Source: Francisella frigiditurris
GTDB taxonomy: Bacteria > Pseudomonadota > Gammaproteobacteria > Francisellales > Francisellaceae
Assembly (NCBI RefSeq): GCF_001880225.1
Contig: NZ_CP009654.1
Location: forward strand, 868,001 to 932,000
DNA: 64,000 nucleotides
Direction of reading: 5' to 3'
The notes under the pieces: generated by a model
What the model was told of the DNA's origin: nothing
Seen by the model: only the letters and a program-made list of their open reading frames with translations
Databases searched by the model: none
Shown: in pieces, positions 1 to 9,366 of the stretch
How positions within the stretch are numbered: the first letter of the stretch is position 1
Layout of the letters: the number at the start of each line of letters is the position of its first letter
Program-made: the position numbers and the translations under genes

Positions 1-1
1 T

Positions 2-355
2 GCAATACTAACTTCTTTTCTTAGTATCTTAGCGGGAATGAGTGAATCTTTGAGAGGAATTCTTTATAAGATATTCAAGCTAGTTAAAGTTGAGAGTAAT
101 TATACACACACAAACTTTATAGCTAATATTATAATGTTTATGATGATTTGGCTATCAGTTGTTTTCAAATTTAATGTGTATTTCTTAGTTCCTTTAACTG
201 GGCCTATTTATTGTTTAGTAGGTTGCTTTATACCTGTTTATTTAGTTTATAAAGTGCCAGCACTTCATTGTTATAAATCTAAGAGTTTATATTTTATATT
301 ATTTGTAGGAGTTATGTTGGCTATATCTCCATTTCTTAGTTATGCATTAGCTTAA
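2..355 (+). CDS. Amino-acid permease, C-terminal part (HAAAP-like), partial at window edge
   Basis: The reading frame is open from base 2 with no stop before the first internal ATG at 38, so this is the end of a longer gene that begins outside the window. About 117 residues are visible with three hydrophobic membrane segments. The last two, separated by a short polar loop, resemble the C-terminal end of the SdaC-like permease encoded at 6914-8137 (a VPLTGPIYCLVG-type helix followed by a final helix). I infer an inner-membrane amino-acid/proton symporter of the hydroxy/aromatic amino-acid permease group. Family assignment is tentative because the conserved N-terminal part is missing. The MATE gene follows 11 bases downstream, so the two may be co-transcribed. 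Confidence 0.55.
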   Translation, partial: AILTSFLSILAGMSESLRGILYKIFKLVKVESNYTHTNFIANIIMFMMIWLSVVFKFNVYFLVPLTGPIYCLVGCFIPVYLVYKVPALHCYKSKSLYFILFVGVMLAISPFLSYALA

Positions 356-366
356 AGTTTATACAA

Positions 367-1662
367 ATGCATAAAAAAATACTCTTTTTATCAATTCCTT
401 TAGTAATTTCCAACATTACAGTACCATTATTCGGAATCGTGAATACGGCGTTGATAGGACATTTAAATAATAGTGATTATCTTGCAGCTGTTGCATTAGG
501 AGTAGCAATAGTAAATTTCATATGCTTGCTTTTTACTTTTTTTAGAATGAGTATGACAGGTTTAATTGCTCAAAGTTTAGGTAAAAGAAATTTTGAGCTA
601 ATAGCCGAATTGCTAATTAGAGCAATTATTGTAGCTTTATCATTAGCCCTTGTAATACTTATATTTAAGAGTTTAATCTATAAAATAGCAATCTCAATAA
701 TAAATACAGATGCTAGTGTTTTACTCTTATTAAAAGAGTTTTATGATGTGGCGATATATAGTATTGTTTTTGCATTATTAAATTATGTACTTTTAGGTTT
801 TTTTATAGGTATTCAAAAAACAAAAATAGTTTTTGTCTCATCACTTTTGAGTACTATGCTAGGTATTTCATTAAGTTGTTTCTTTATAAATATCCTAGCA
901 ATAGGATTAAAAGGAATAGCTTATTCAATGCTGATTTCACAGGGCTTATTGTTATTAATACTATTAATTTCAGCTATATGTTTTTTGAAATCAAAAAGTA
1001 TAGGACTTATATTAATATTTAGGAAATTTGAGTTTTTAAATATCGAAAGCTATCTTCCATTTTTAAAAGTAAATAGTAATATTTTTATCCGTTCATTTTG
1101 TCTTTTAGTAAGCTTTAATTCTTTTTATATATTTTCTAGTTACTATGGTAAAAATACATTAGCAGCAAATGCTATTTTGGTTGAGATAGCAGTTTTTATT
1201 GCAATGATTTTAGATGCTTTAGCCAATACAACAGAAACCATGGTAGGAGAAGCTTATATAAGACGAGACAGAGATAGATTGAAAGAGATCATAGTAAAAA
1301 CTTTAGTTCAGTGTATGGTTATAAGTATTATTTTCTCTATAAGTTATGCAATATTTAGTAATATAATTATAGGCATGTTTACATCGATTCCAGCTGTAAT
1401 AAGTGAGATCCATAAATATATTATTTTTTCAATATTACTTCCTATATTTGCAGCGTTTAGTTTTTGGATAGATGGTGTGTTTGTAGGGATGTTGAAGACT
1501 AGAGCTATGCGAAATGCTATTATTATATCAATGTTCTTCTATATGATTTTAGTTTATATATTTTTATTTTTAGGAAATTATGGGTTATGGTTAGCTATAT
1601 TGGGTTTTTATATTATTAGGACTATTTCTTTAGCGATACCATTAAAAAGATATTTAAGATAG
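367..1662 (+). CDS. MATE family efflux transporter (DinF-like)
   Basis: A 431-residue, very hydrophobic protein with about 12 predicted membrane helices, the usual MATE length. The N-terminus has the MATE pattern of a first helix followed by NTALIGHLNNSDYLAAVALG, where the pore-lining first helix runs into the GxL-AAVALG loop. The second half repeats the same topology around residues 230-420. Such proteins export cationic compounds or drugs in exchange for Na+ or H+ at the inner membrane. DinF-type members are the closest match by the N-terminal motif. The tautomerase gene at 1671 starts 8 bases after the stop, so they probably form one transcript. The substrate cannot be read from sequence. 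Confidence 0.85.
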   Translation: MHKKILFLSIPLVISNITVPLFGIVNTALIGHLNNSDYLAAVALGVAIVNFICLLFTFFRMSMTGLIAQSLGKRNFELIAELLIRAIIVALSLALVILIFKSLIYKIAISIINTDASVLLLLKEFYDVAIYSIVFALLNYVLLGFFIGIQKTKIVFVSSLLSTMLGISLSCFFINILAIGLKGIAYSMLISQGLLLLILLISAICFLKSKSIGLILIFRKFEFLNIESYLPFLKVNSNIFIRSFCLLVSFNSFYIFSSYYGKNTLAANAILVEIAVFIAMILDALANTTETMVGEAYIRRDRDRLKEIIVKTLVQCMVISIIFSISYAIFSNIIIGMFTSIPAVISEIHKYIIFSILLPIFAAFSFWIDGVFVGMLKTRAMRNAIIISMFFYMILVYIFLFLGNYGLWLAILGFYIIRTISLAIPLKRYLR

Positions 1663-1670
1663 GAGTTATA

Positions 1671-2018
1671 ATGCCTCATATTATATTAGAAATACCAAGT
1701 TCTTTTGATACTAATATTGCAAAGGATATATTAAATCGTAGCCAGTCTATTCTGTTAGAAAAATTACCGACAAAAATAGAGACTTTTAAAAATAGATATT
1801 ATAAATATGACTATTGTTTAGTAGCAAACTCTCAAGAAAAAGAATTAATTGGTTTAACAATTAAAGTACTATCTGGACGGACAGAAGATTTGTTGAAAGA
1901 AATAGCTTTAGACATTAAAGAAGAAGTGAGAAAAATTCTAATTTCTAATAAGATAAAAATTGAAAAATATTCTTATACGGTCGAAATATTAGAATTATCG
2001 CAAGCATACGTAAATTAA
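1671..2018 (+). CDS. CHMI-like tautomerase (5-carboxymethyl-2-hydroxymuconate isomerase family)
   Basis: A 115-residue protein beginning MPHIILE. The proline directly after the initiator Met is the catalytic Pro1 of the tautomerase superfamily. The downstream TIKVLSGRT segment and a C-terminal helix/strand ending VEILEL match the 5-carboxymethyl-2-hydroxymuconate delta-isomerase (HpaF/CHMI) group rather than the shorter 4-oxalocrotonate tautomerases. A GGAG-type ribosome site (taggagtta) precedes the ATG. No other homoprotocatechuate-pathway genes are nearby, so it probably acts on another keto-enol substrate. It lies 8 bases behind the MATE gene, suggesting co-expression. Confidence 0.75.
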   Translation: MPHIILEIPSSFDTNIAKDILNRSQSILLEKLPTKIETFKNRYYKYDYCLVANSQEKELIGLTIKVLSGRTEDLLKEIALDIKEEVRKILISNKIKIEKYSYTVEILELSQAYVN

Positions 2019-2106
2019 AGCTAGCTTATTTCAGAATTGTTTTTCTTGGAAAATATTAGTTTTTTAATTATTATTGAATGTAAACTATTTTTTTAGAATC
2101 AAGTTA

Positions 2107-3324
2107 ATGAATAACTATAAAAAAGTTCTCTTTGCTAGCCTTGGTGGAGCATTTGAGTATTATGATTTTGCAATATATGCAATATTTGCAAGTGTTATAG
2201 GCTCTAGATTTTTTGATTTTTCTAATTCTGCGACTAATACTCTAATGGTTTTCTTAGTGTTTGCTGGTAGTTATTTTGTTAAACCTTTTGGAGCTATTTT
2301 CTTTGGATATTTTGGGGATAAATATAGCCGAATTGCTGTTCTAAGAGTGACAATAATCTTATTATTTATATCTACATTAGGAATGGCATTATTACCAGAT
2401 ATTAATCAAATAGGTATTTGGGCAACAATACTTTTCGTAATTTTCCGGTGTATACAAGGTATTGCCATAGGTGCTGAAATTCCTATTGCAGTTACTTATT
2501 CTACGGAAAGTTTTCCAAATAGACAGGGACTAGTTACGGGTATTGTTTTTAGTTGTCTTAGTTTAGGTATTATGATGACAACTCTAGTTTTTTTTATGAT
2601 GACTAAATTTACTTCTTCTGAATTTATATCAGAATATGGCTGGAGAGTTGCATTTCTTCTAGGAGCAGTTTTTACATTTTTTATATATTTCTTAAGAAAA
2701 GGTGTTACAGATAATTATGACTTCTTAGTAGATAAAGATTCAGGAGTAAAGGAGGATCTTAAAACATTTTTCAAAAGAATATTTGTAGGTATTGCTCTAG
2801 TTTCATCTGTTGCAATGATCATGACCCAGTTATATATGTTTCTTCCAGCTTTCTATAAGGAATATGTTAATGCAAGTGTAGATATATCTGAGTTACTTTT
2901 AATAGGTTCTATAATAATGACAGTAAGCTGTATTATTGGAGGGTTTATAAGTGACTATGTATCAAAGAAAAAGATGATGGCTTTATTACTGATAATTACA
3001 TTAGCAATAATTCCTATATTTTATAAAAACTTATTAGAAGCAAATAATGTATTTGGACCATTTATTGCTATCTCAATAATTTTAGGGTTCATAGCTCCTA
3101 CGTATAATGTCATTATTGTTAATATGTTTAAACCTAGCTATAAATGTAGAGGTCTAGGTATTTCATATAACTTTGGATATCTTATTTTTTCTTCACCTAT
3201 ACCTTTAGTGTCAATGTTATTAATTAACATGACAGGCTCAATTTTTATCCCAATGTTGTTAATTGTTGCTACAATTGTTATATCCATGTTTGGTTTAGTA
3301 GTTAGTAGAAAAGCTACTATATAA
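2107..3324 (+). CDS. MFS transporter, metabolite:H+ symporter (ProP-like) family
   Basis: About 405 residues with 12 predicted membrane helices. The MHS-type signature is clear near the N-terminus: GGAFEYYDFAIYAIFA, in which the charged E and D sit in helix 1. It is followed by the helix 2-3 loop GYFGDKYSRIAVLR and by FRCIQGIAIGAEIP in helix 4. These are typical of ProP/KgtP/ShiA-like importers of small organic acids or osmolytes with protons. The frame also allows a TTG start at 2074, but the ATG at 2107 gives the N-terminus usual for the family. The stop is 15 bases before the next MFS gene. The true substrate is unknown. Confidence 0.8.
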   Translation: MNNYKKVLFASLGGAFEYYDFAIYAIFASVIGSRFFDFSNSATNTLMVFLVFAGSYFVKPFGAIFFGYFGDKYSRIAVLRVTIILLFISTLGMALLPDINQIGIWATILFVIFRCIQGIAIGAEIPIAVTYSTESFPNRQGLVTGIVFSCLSLGIMMTTLVFFMMTKFTSSEFISEYGWRVAFLLGAVFTFFIYFLRKGVTDNYDFLVDKDSGVKEDLKTFFKRIFVGIALVSSVAMIMTQLYMFLPAFYKEYVNASVDISELLLIGSIIMTVSCIIGGFISDYVSKKKMMALLLIITLAIIPIFYKNLLEANNVFGPFIAISIILGFIAPTYNVIIVNMFKPSYKCRGLGISYNFGYLIFSSPIPLVSMLLINMTGSIFIPMLLIVATIVISMFGLVVSRKATI

Positions 3325-3339
3325 CAATTAAGAGCGCTT

Positions 3340-4590
3340 ATGAAAAAGAATTATCTTATAGTATGGGTGGTGATGCTTGGCTTTTTTGCAGTATCATTCG
3401 TTACAAATATTTTAGGACCTATAATCCCTGATGCTACGCAAGATCTTCATCTAACACTTTCCCAAGCAGGGGTTTTACCTTTTGCATTTTTTATAGCTTA
3501 TATTATTTCTATTCCAGCGGGGTATATGCTAGAAAGATATGGTAGTAAGAAGATGATTCTATTTGCATTCTTTTTAGGCTCTTTAGGTTCTATATTATTT
3601 TGTCTTAAAGTTAGCTATATGACTTATTTAATAAGTTTATTTACAGTGGGCACTGCTGCGGCAATATTACAAGTAGCTTTTTGGCCTTTATTAAGAGTTG
3701 CTGGTGGAGAGGAAAATTATTCATTTTTCTCAGTATTACAACAAGTGTTCTTTGGTAGTGCATCTTTTGTAAGTCCATTCGTGTTATCGTATTTAGTTAT
3801 AAACCTACCATATAATGGCGATAGTAATTATTTCTTATTATTCTTCACTAAACTAATAGGAACAAATTTTAGTTGGGTGTCTATATATTGGTTTAATGCA
3901 ATAGTAATGTTTTTATTGGTAATATTTATTGGCTTTATAAAATTCCCTGAAGTTAAGCTTAAAGATGATGAAAAGCTTGAAGGATTTTCAACAGTATTAA
4001 GCCTTTTGAAAAATAAGGTAGTTTTAATATATTTCTTAGCTATATTTGCATATGTTGGCCAAGAGCAAGGTATTAGTGTCTGGATTTCTAAATTTTTAAG
4101 TGATTATCATGGGTTAAATACGGAAACATATGGTAATACGACTGTAGCATTATTCTGGATTATGCAATGTGTTGGAGGTATTCTAGGTATAGTTTTATTG
4201 AAGCTATATGATGTTAGAAATATCCTCAAAGTATTTTTAACTCTGCAATTGATATCTTTAGGACTTGCATTATTTGGATCAGCAACCTTTGCATTAGTAT
4301 TTTTCCCTATATGCGGATTTTTAACCTCTGTTATGTATGGAGGAGTTTTTTCACTAGGTATGAATTCTCTAAAATCTCATCATGGAACAATCTCAGGAAT
4401 ATTTTGTACTGGAATTATTGGTGGAGCAATAGTTCCATTAGTTGTGGGTAGCATGGGAGATATTTTTGGCTTGAGAATAGGTATTTGCTTTGTCTATTTG
4501 ACAATAATATTTCTATTATATGTAGTGATAACTGCAAAACCATTAGTAAATAATAAGACCGTTAAGCTAAGAGAATTATTTAATAAGTAG
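3340..4590 (+). CDS. MFS sugar transporter (FucP/GluP-like)
   Basis: A 416-residue, 12-helix transporter. It begins with a short cytoplasmic stretch and a helix carrying FVTNILGPIIPD, then LSQAGVLPFAFFIAYIISIPAG and the loop ERYGSKKMILF, which resemble the fucose/glucose-galactose:H+ symporter branch of the MFS. The helix 4-5 FWPLLRVAGGEENYSFF region contains the NxxLxxxG-like pore residues seen in that branch only weakly. The gene is followed 5 bases later by a ROK-family sugar kinase, so I infer import of a free hexose or amino sugar followed by phosphorylation. Sugar identity is not determined. Confidence 0.75.
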   Translation: MKKNYLIVWVVMLGFFAVSFVTNILGPIIPDATQDLHLTLSQAGVLPFAFFIAYIISIPAGYMLERYGSKKMILFAFFLGSLGSILFCLKVSYMTYLISLFTVGTAAAILQVAFWPLLRVAGGEENYSFFSVLQQVFFGSASFVSPFVLSYLVINLPYNGDSNYFLLFFTKLIGTNFSWVSIYWFNAIVMFLLVIFIGFIKFPEVKLKDDEKLEGFSTVLSLLKNKVVLIYFLAIFAYVGQEQGISVWISKFLSDYHGLNTETYGNTTVALFWIMQCVGGILGIVLLKLYDVRNILKVFLTLQLISLGLALFGSATFALVFFPICGFLTSVMYGGVFSLGMNSLKSHHGTISGIFCTGIIGGAIVPLVVGSMGDIFGLRIGICFVYLTIIFLLYVVITAKPLVNNKTVKLRELFNK

Positions 4591-4595
4591 GTAAT

Positions 4596-5492
4596 ATGAA
4601 TATATTTGAGCAAGCTGAAATCCAAAATAAGGTAATAATAGGTGTTGATATTGGTGGAACCAAAATAAATGCTGGAAAAGTTATCGGTACAAATCTACTT
4701 AAAACATCTTTAAATAAAATTCCTGCAGCAGGTGAATATGATGCTCAATCAGTTATTGAAGTTATTAAAGAAACTATAGCTAATGTTTTTTCTGATGATG
4801 TCGAAGGCATTGGCATAGGAATACCTAGTGTAGTAGATAGAAAAACTGGCACTATATATGATGTTCAAAATATAAAATCTTGGAAAGAAGTTCATCTAAA
4901 AAAGATTTTAGAAGAAGAGTTTAAAGTTCCTGTTTATATAGATAATGATGCAAACTGTTTTGCTATAGGCGAAAGATTGTATGGTAAAGGTAAAAAATAT
5001 CAGAACTTTGTGGGTATCACTATAGGAACAGGTATTGGTGGAGGAATCATTAATAATGGTACTCTACTACAAGACTCTAACTGTGGCTCAGGAGAGTTTG
5101 GGATGTTACCGTATTTAGATGGAATCTTAGAAGATTATTGTAGTGGTCAATTCTTTATAAAAAAAATAGGTGTTGATGGAGCTGAACTTTTTAATAGAGC
5201 TAAAAATAATGATATAGATGCTATAGAAATATATAAGCAATTTGGCAAGCATTTAGGTAATGCTATAAAGTCTATTATGTATACTATAGATCCAGAGGCA
5301 ATTATATTAGCTGGATCGATAATATCCGCAAGAGAGTATTTTGAAAATGAAATGTGGGAAGAAATTAGATCTTTTGCATATACTCAATCGCCTAAGAAAC
5401 TTAAGCTAGAGTGGTCTAGTTCAGATGGAGATTTTCAGGTTTTTGGTGCAGCAGCAGTTTATTTAGATAGAGTTTATAATAAAAAATCTTAA
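4596..5492 (+). CDS. ROK family sugar kinase lacking the usual zinc motif
   Basis: A 298-residue ROK/actin-fold kinase. The N-terminal phosphate-binding motif is GVDIGGTKINAGKV (about residues 16-29). The catalytic DNDANCFAIGE segment lies near 117-127, followed by the glycine-rich ITIGTGIGGGIINNG. Most ROK kinases then carry a CxCGxxGCxE zinc cluster. Here the equivalent segment is GSGEFGMLPYLDGILEDYCSG with a single Cys, so the zinc site appears absent. The gene is 5 bases behind a sugar-type MFS transporter and probably phosphorylates the imported sugar with ATP in the cytoplasm. Its end overlaps the end of the convergent dgt gene by 4 bases. Confidence 0.85.
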   Translation: MNIFEQAEIQNKVIIGVDIGGTKINAGKVIGTNLLKTSLNKIPAAGEYDAQSVIEVIKETIANVFSDDVEGIGIGIPSVVDRKTGTIYDVQNIKSWKEVHLKKILEEEFKVPVYIDNDANCFAIGERLYGKGKKYQNFVGITIGTGIGGGIINNGTLLQDSNCGSGEFGMLPYLDGILEDYCSGQFFIKKIGVDGAELFNRAKNNDIDAIEIYKQFGKHLGNAIKSIMYTIDPEAIILAGSIISAREYFENEMWEEIRSFAYTQSPKKLKLEWSSSDGDFQVFGAAAVYLDRVYNKKS

Positions 5493-6817
5493 GAGAATGG
5501 TTTAAAAATCATTGCTGAAGGATCAGATTTAAATTGATTGTATAGCTCTATAATATATCTGTCTGTCATACTTGAGATATAGTCACTTATGATCCGGGCT
5601 TTTTGTTGATCTGTATCGGCAGCGTGGAAAATAGCACCAATATCATCTGGTAGAAGACTTGAATGTGGTTCTGAAGTTATCAAAATATCAAATATTTCAG
5701 AAATTATTTCACGTCCTCTATACCTTAAAATATTAAGTTTAGGTGATGTTATAACTTTGAAAAGGATATATTTTTTTAGCACCTCAACTTGTTTTTCAGT
5801 TTCATCACTTAGATACACGCGGGATAGTAAAGGAGCTTTTTGATTAATATCAATTTTTATATTTGAAATACAATCATTTACAAGCTTTGAAGTTACTTTA
5901 GTTCTCAAGTAGCTATTATTAGCTATCTTTTTTGAATCTTGATAAATTTCTCTAGGATCTTTATCAAAATCCATATATCCAGTAAATATGTTTTTTAGGA
6001 TATTTCTGATTTCTTCTTTTGATAAGGATAATTTAGATTCTGTAGCTTTTTGTATTCTTTTTATTAATTGATCATCAATACTAGCCATTGATAATGGATC
6101 AACAAATCCACCTTTTAAAGCATCTTCCACATCATAAGTTGAGTAAGCTATGTCATCAGCCACATCCATAATATAACACTCAATTGTTTTGAAAGTTTTT
6201 ATTTCTTTAGGATCTATATTATGTGGCTCTAACAGTTTTTGTTTAATATCAGTTACTAGCCTAGCTTCTTCTTGATAGTATCCTTTTGTGACTTTAACAA
6301 CTGGCTCATTATCTGGAATGAGTGAATCATATTTTATAGTTGCTGCAAGAGTACGATAAGTTAGATTAAGACCAAAGTTTTGTTTGTTTAACAAATCTTT
6401 TTTTGCAGTATGCGATATTAGTCTAAGTGTTTGGGCATTACTTTCAAAGCCTCCATAATTTTGCATTTTTTTGTTAAGAGCAACTTCTCCATTATGTCCA
6501 AAAGGAGGATGACCGATATCATGACAAAGAGCAGCGGTTTCAATAAGATCATAATCAATATTTAATCCATGTTCAGCATTTAATCGTACAGCTATAGACT
6601 TAGCAATTTGTGCTACTTCTAAAGAATGTGTTAAACGATTTCTAAAAAAGTCACTTTCAAAATTTGGGAAGATTTGGGTTTTTGCTTGTAGTCTTCTAAA
6701 TGATGATGAATGTACTACACGAGCATAGTCTCTTCTGAAATTTGAAAAGTATTCTTTATGAGAAATCTTTTGGTTTTGTCTAAGAAAGTCATTTTCCGAA
6801 TATAAATTAATAGCCAT
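5489..6817 (-). CDS. dgt: dGTPase-like triphosphohydrolase (HD domain)
   Basis: A 442-residue HD-domain protein. It has the N-terminal dNTPase signature RRDYARVVHSSSFRRLQAKTQ near residues 29-48, RLTHSLEVAQIA near 61-72 and the metal-binding CHDIGHPPFGHNGE near 93-106. A later DVADDIAYSTYDVEDA segment completes the site. This arrangement matches bacterial Dgt enzymes, which hydrolyse dGTP and sometimes other dNTPs to the nucleoside and triphosphate, adjusting DNA precursor pools. Length suits the short Dgt class. The gene is convergent with the ROK kinase and reads alone on the minus strand. Confidence 0.9.
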   Translation of the reverse strand: MAINLYSENDFLRQNQKISHKEYFSNFRRDYARVVHSSSFRRLQAKTQIFPNFESDFFRNRLTHSLEVAQIAKSIAVRLNAEHGLNIDYDLIETAALCHDIGHPPFGHNGEVALNKKMQNYGGFESNAQTLRLISHTAKKDLLNKQNFGLNLTYRTLAATIKYDSLIPDNEPVVKVTKGYYQEEARLVTDIKQKLLEPHNIDPKEIKTFKTIECYIMDVADDIAYSTYDVEDALKGGFVDPLSMASIDDQLIKRIQKATESKLSLSKEEIRNILKNIFTGYMDFDKDPREIYQDSKKIANNSYLRTKVTSKLVNDCISNIKIDINQKAPLLSRVYLSDETEKQVEVLKKYILFKVITSPKLNILRYRGREIISEIFDILITSEPHSSLLPDDIGAIFHAADTDQQKARIISDYISSMTDRYIIELYNQFKSDPSAMIFKPFS

Positions 6818-6913
6818 TGCTTAATTAAATCTAACTGACACATTAGTAATAATATTGGTAATTATGGGTAGATACAAGCTTAAAACAAGATAATGGATTT
6901 ATACCTTTGGCAA

Positions 6914-8137
6914 CTATAGTAAAACATAGATTGCAGATGACAGTGCAACAATACCAACAAAGAGGATAAAGGCATCAGCTAATGGTTTTTTATATTGTTT
7001 CAAATACTTGATTTTATAGATACTATAAATAGGCATAATAAAAAGAATTATGGCTAAAACAAGACCTCCAATACTAGATATCATATCCAATATGTTTGGA
7101 TTTAAATAAGCGACGAGCCAACATGATAGAAACACTATTGATAGGGTAATTGGTTTTATAGTCTTTTGACTAATTGAATTTTTTGAAATTTTACAGACTA
7201 TCCCATCTATTCCTTCTTTTGAGCCTAAATAATGACCAAAGAAAGACTTGCTCATGGCAACTAATGCAACTAATGGAGCTATATAGTCTAAAGAGTAATT
7301 ATCAAAATGACTAGCAAGGTAAGATAAGATAGAGATATTTTCTTCTTTTGCTTTCATTAGGTCATCAGGTGATAGAGTCAACATAGAGCTAATTACAAAA
7401 ATAACTACTGTGATAATCATTAAAATATTACTAAAAGCTATTATCCTAGAGGCCTTTTTATCAGCATCTTGTTTATACCTTTTTTTTGCATAAACAGCTA
7501 AAGATGAAATGATTGGAGAGTGATTAAATGAAAATATTAGTATTGGCATAATTATCCATATAGCTAATAAAACTCCAGAGAAAGTGTGATTATACTCAAA
7601 ACTATTATATAGTATTTCCGTATTCCAATAAGGAATCATCCATAATGAAAGTATTAGCAAAGCAATGATAAAAGGAAAGACTAAAAAACTCATAACGCGA
7701 ATAATAAGTTTTTGACCAAAGTTAATAATAAATACTAATGATAATATGGTGAAAAAACTTAGAAGGAACCTATTTTCTATATTGTAATGTAATTGATATT
7801 CAAAAAAACTTTCTAAAGTATTTGTTATACCAACGCTATATACCAATAGTATTGGTAAGATAGCAAACAAATATAAAATATTGAAAATTATTCCACCAAT
7901 TTTACCAAAATAATCATCTGCAACTACGGTAATATCAGAATTAGTATTTGGATTAGATATGACAAATCTACACAAAGCTCTATGTGATAAGAACACCATT
8001 GGGAAAATAAAAATTAATACCACAAGTATTGGAACGATTCCTGAAATTCCTGTTTGAATAGGTAAAAATAGCACGCCAGCACCAATAGCTGTGCCATATA
8101 GGCTAAGTGACCACATGAAATCTTCATTTCTTTTCAT
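6914..8137 (-). CDS. HAAAP family amino-acid permease (SdaC-like serine/threonine transporter)
   Basis: About 407 residues with roughly 11 membrane helices. The N-terminal FMWSLSLYGTAIGAGVLFLPIQTG motif is diagnostic of the hydroxy/aromatic amino-acid permease group, where the GTAIGAG glycine-rich helix 1 binds substrate. A later GHYLGSKEGIDGIV segment is also typical of SdaC/YhaO/TdcC. It probably imports serine or threonine with protons across the inner membrane. A TTG at 8179 would add 14 residues, but the ATG at 8137 gives the N-terminus usual for the family. The partial permease at the left edge of the window looks like a paralogue. Confidence 0.8.
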   Translation of the reverse strand: MKRNEDFMWSLSLYGTAIGAGVLFLPIQTGISGIVPILVVLIFIFPMVFLSHRALCRFVISNPNTNSDITVVADDYFGKIGGIIFNILYLFAILPILLVYSVGITNTLESFFEYQLHYNIENRFLLSFFTILSLVFIINFGQKLIIRVMSFLVFPFIIALLILSLWMIPYWNTEILYNSFEYNHTFSGVLLAIWIIMPILIFSFNHSPIISSLAVYAKKRYKQDADKKASRIIAFSNILMIITVVIFVISSMLTLSPDDLMKAKEENISILSYLASHFDNYSLDYIAPLVALVAMSKSFFGHYLGSKEGIDGIVCKISKNSISQKTIKPITLSIVFLSCWLVAYLNPNILDMISSIGGLVLAIILFIMPIYSIYKIKYLKQYKKPLADAFILFVGIVALSSAIYVLL

Positions 8138-8299
8138 AGTAAAATAAAAGTAATTTTTATGGAGTGCTAAAATTAGCAATCTATAAGCTTTAAAATGATT
8201 AATAGAATTTAATGTAAAAAGATCTATTTGTCAAAATACTAGACTATAAATTTAAAACTAATATGAACTTAGACAAGTATGATTTTAAATTTGTAATAA

Positions 8300-9328
8300 T
8301 TAATATTTTTCCGGATAAGGCAAAGTAGGGTAAGCAGGTGGCAGATCTAATCCTTTAGATGCTTCCATACCTCTAAGAATAGCTGGTCTATCTGTAATTA
8401 TTCCATCAACTTTCCAATCAATTAGATTACTGATTGTTTTATAATCAAAATCTGTTCCAGCATCCTCTGTCCAACCCCAGGTTACGACTTTTATGCCTAG
8501 CTCATGTGCATGTTCTACATCTTCTTTCGTTAAATCTTTTTCATAAGGTTCCCAGAATGTTCCACCTAATTTTTTCACCATAGTAGGGTAGTCATAATTA
8601 TAATCAGCTGGATTTAAAGGAGCAGTCCATTTTGCATAGTTAGACATTTTTTTATCACTTTCAGCATTCATAGGTTCGGTTGTATGATCAGTAAGATAGG
8701 CAGTTTTTACTCTTGGATTTAATTTTTGTAAATCAACTAAAGCTTGCCACTCAAATGATTGAACCTCAACCATATCTGTAGAGTCAGTTTTAATTAGTAG
8801 TTTGTTTAGAGCTTCAGCCATTTCTTCTGCTGACCAGCTAGTTGTTAGATCATATGGGTTAGTTTTTATTTCAATTTGTAAGCGTACACGACTACCCACG
8901 TGTGATTTAACATAGTTGATAACTGATTCCAAAGTTGGCATGTGGACGTTATCCATACCAGTATGGTTGGGATACATTTCAGCTGTAGCTGTATCAGGCT
9001 TAATATATCCAACAGTATATTGCTGTAGTTCTGCTAGAGTTAAATCTTTGATAGGAGTTTTTTCAGTTATCCAATTCCCATCTTTGTCTTTAGTAAGATC
9101 TGGATTTAGTGTTAAATCATGTGTCACAACTAAAACTTTATCTTTAGTCATATTTACATCCATATCTATCACATCTACTCCAATACGCATTGCTTGAGTA
9201 TAAGCGGGTAAGCTATTTTCTGGTGCTAATGGACGTAATCCACGGTGTGCATAAATATCTATTACATCAGCAAAAGAGCTTGATACGCTCCCTGCAAGTA
9301 AGATTGTAATTATGGATTTTTTTAACAT
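8300..9328 (-). CDS. glpQ: Periplasmic glycerophosphodiester phosphodiesterase
   Basis: A 342-residue exported enzyme. Residues 1-20 form a signal peptide ending SSSFA before DVIDIYAHRG. The GDPD catalytic motifs follow: AHRGLRPLAPENSLPAY (HRG...EN), DMDVNMTKD and VVTHD, with later LQIEIK and WTEDAG. Enzymes of this type hydrolyse glycerophosphodiesters to glycerol-3-phosphate and an alcohol in the periplasm. The context supports this: glpT, which imports glycerol-3-phosphate, lies two genes upstream on the same strand. A strong GAGGAG ribosome site precedes the ATG. The start was chosen because it gives the complete signal peptide. Confidence 0.92.
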   Translation of the reverse strand: MLKKSIITILLAGSVSSSFADVIDIYAHRGLRPLAPENSLPAYTQAMRIGVDVIDMDVNMTKDKVLVVTHDLTLNPDLTKDKDGNWITEKTPIKDLTLAELQQYTVGYIKPDTATAEMYPNHTGMDNVHMPTLESVINYVKSHVGSRVRLQIEIKTNPYDLTTSWSAEEMAEALNKLLIKTDSTDMVEVQSFEWQALVDLQKLNPRVKTAYLTDHTTEPMNAESDKKMSNYAKWTAPLNPADYNYDYPTMVKKLGGTFWEPYEKDLTKEDVEHAHELGIKVVTWGWTEDAGTDFDYKTISNLIDWKVDGIITDRPAILRGMEASKGLDLPPAYPTLPYPEKY

Positions 9329-9366
9329 ATTTTCTCCTCATCTCATTCATTTTATAAAACTTATGT

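Noticed and set aside
2107-4590. The two adjacent MFS genes as siderophore exporter and importer (FslB/FslD-like)
   Set aside because: There is no Fur box upstream and no synthetase nearby. The first matches the metabolite:H+ symporter group and the second adjoins a sugar kinase.
8916-9197. Plus-strand frame inside glpQ
   Set aside because: It is antisense to a well-supported enzyme and has no recognisable protein features.
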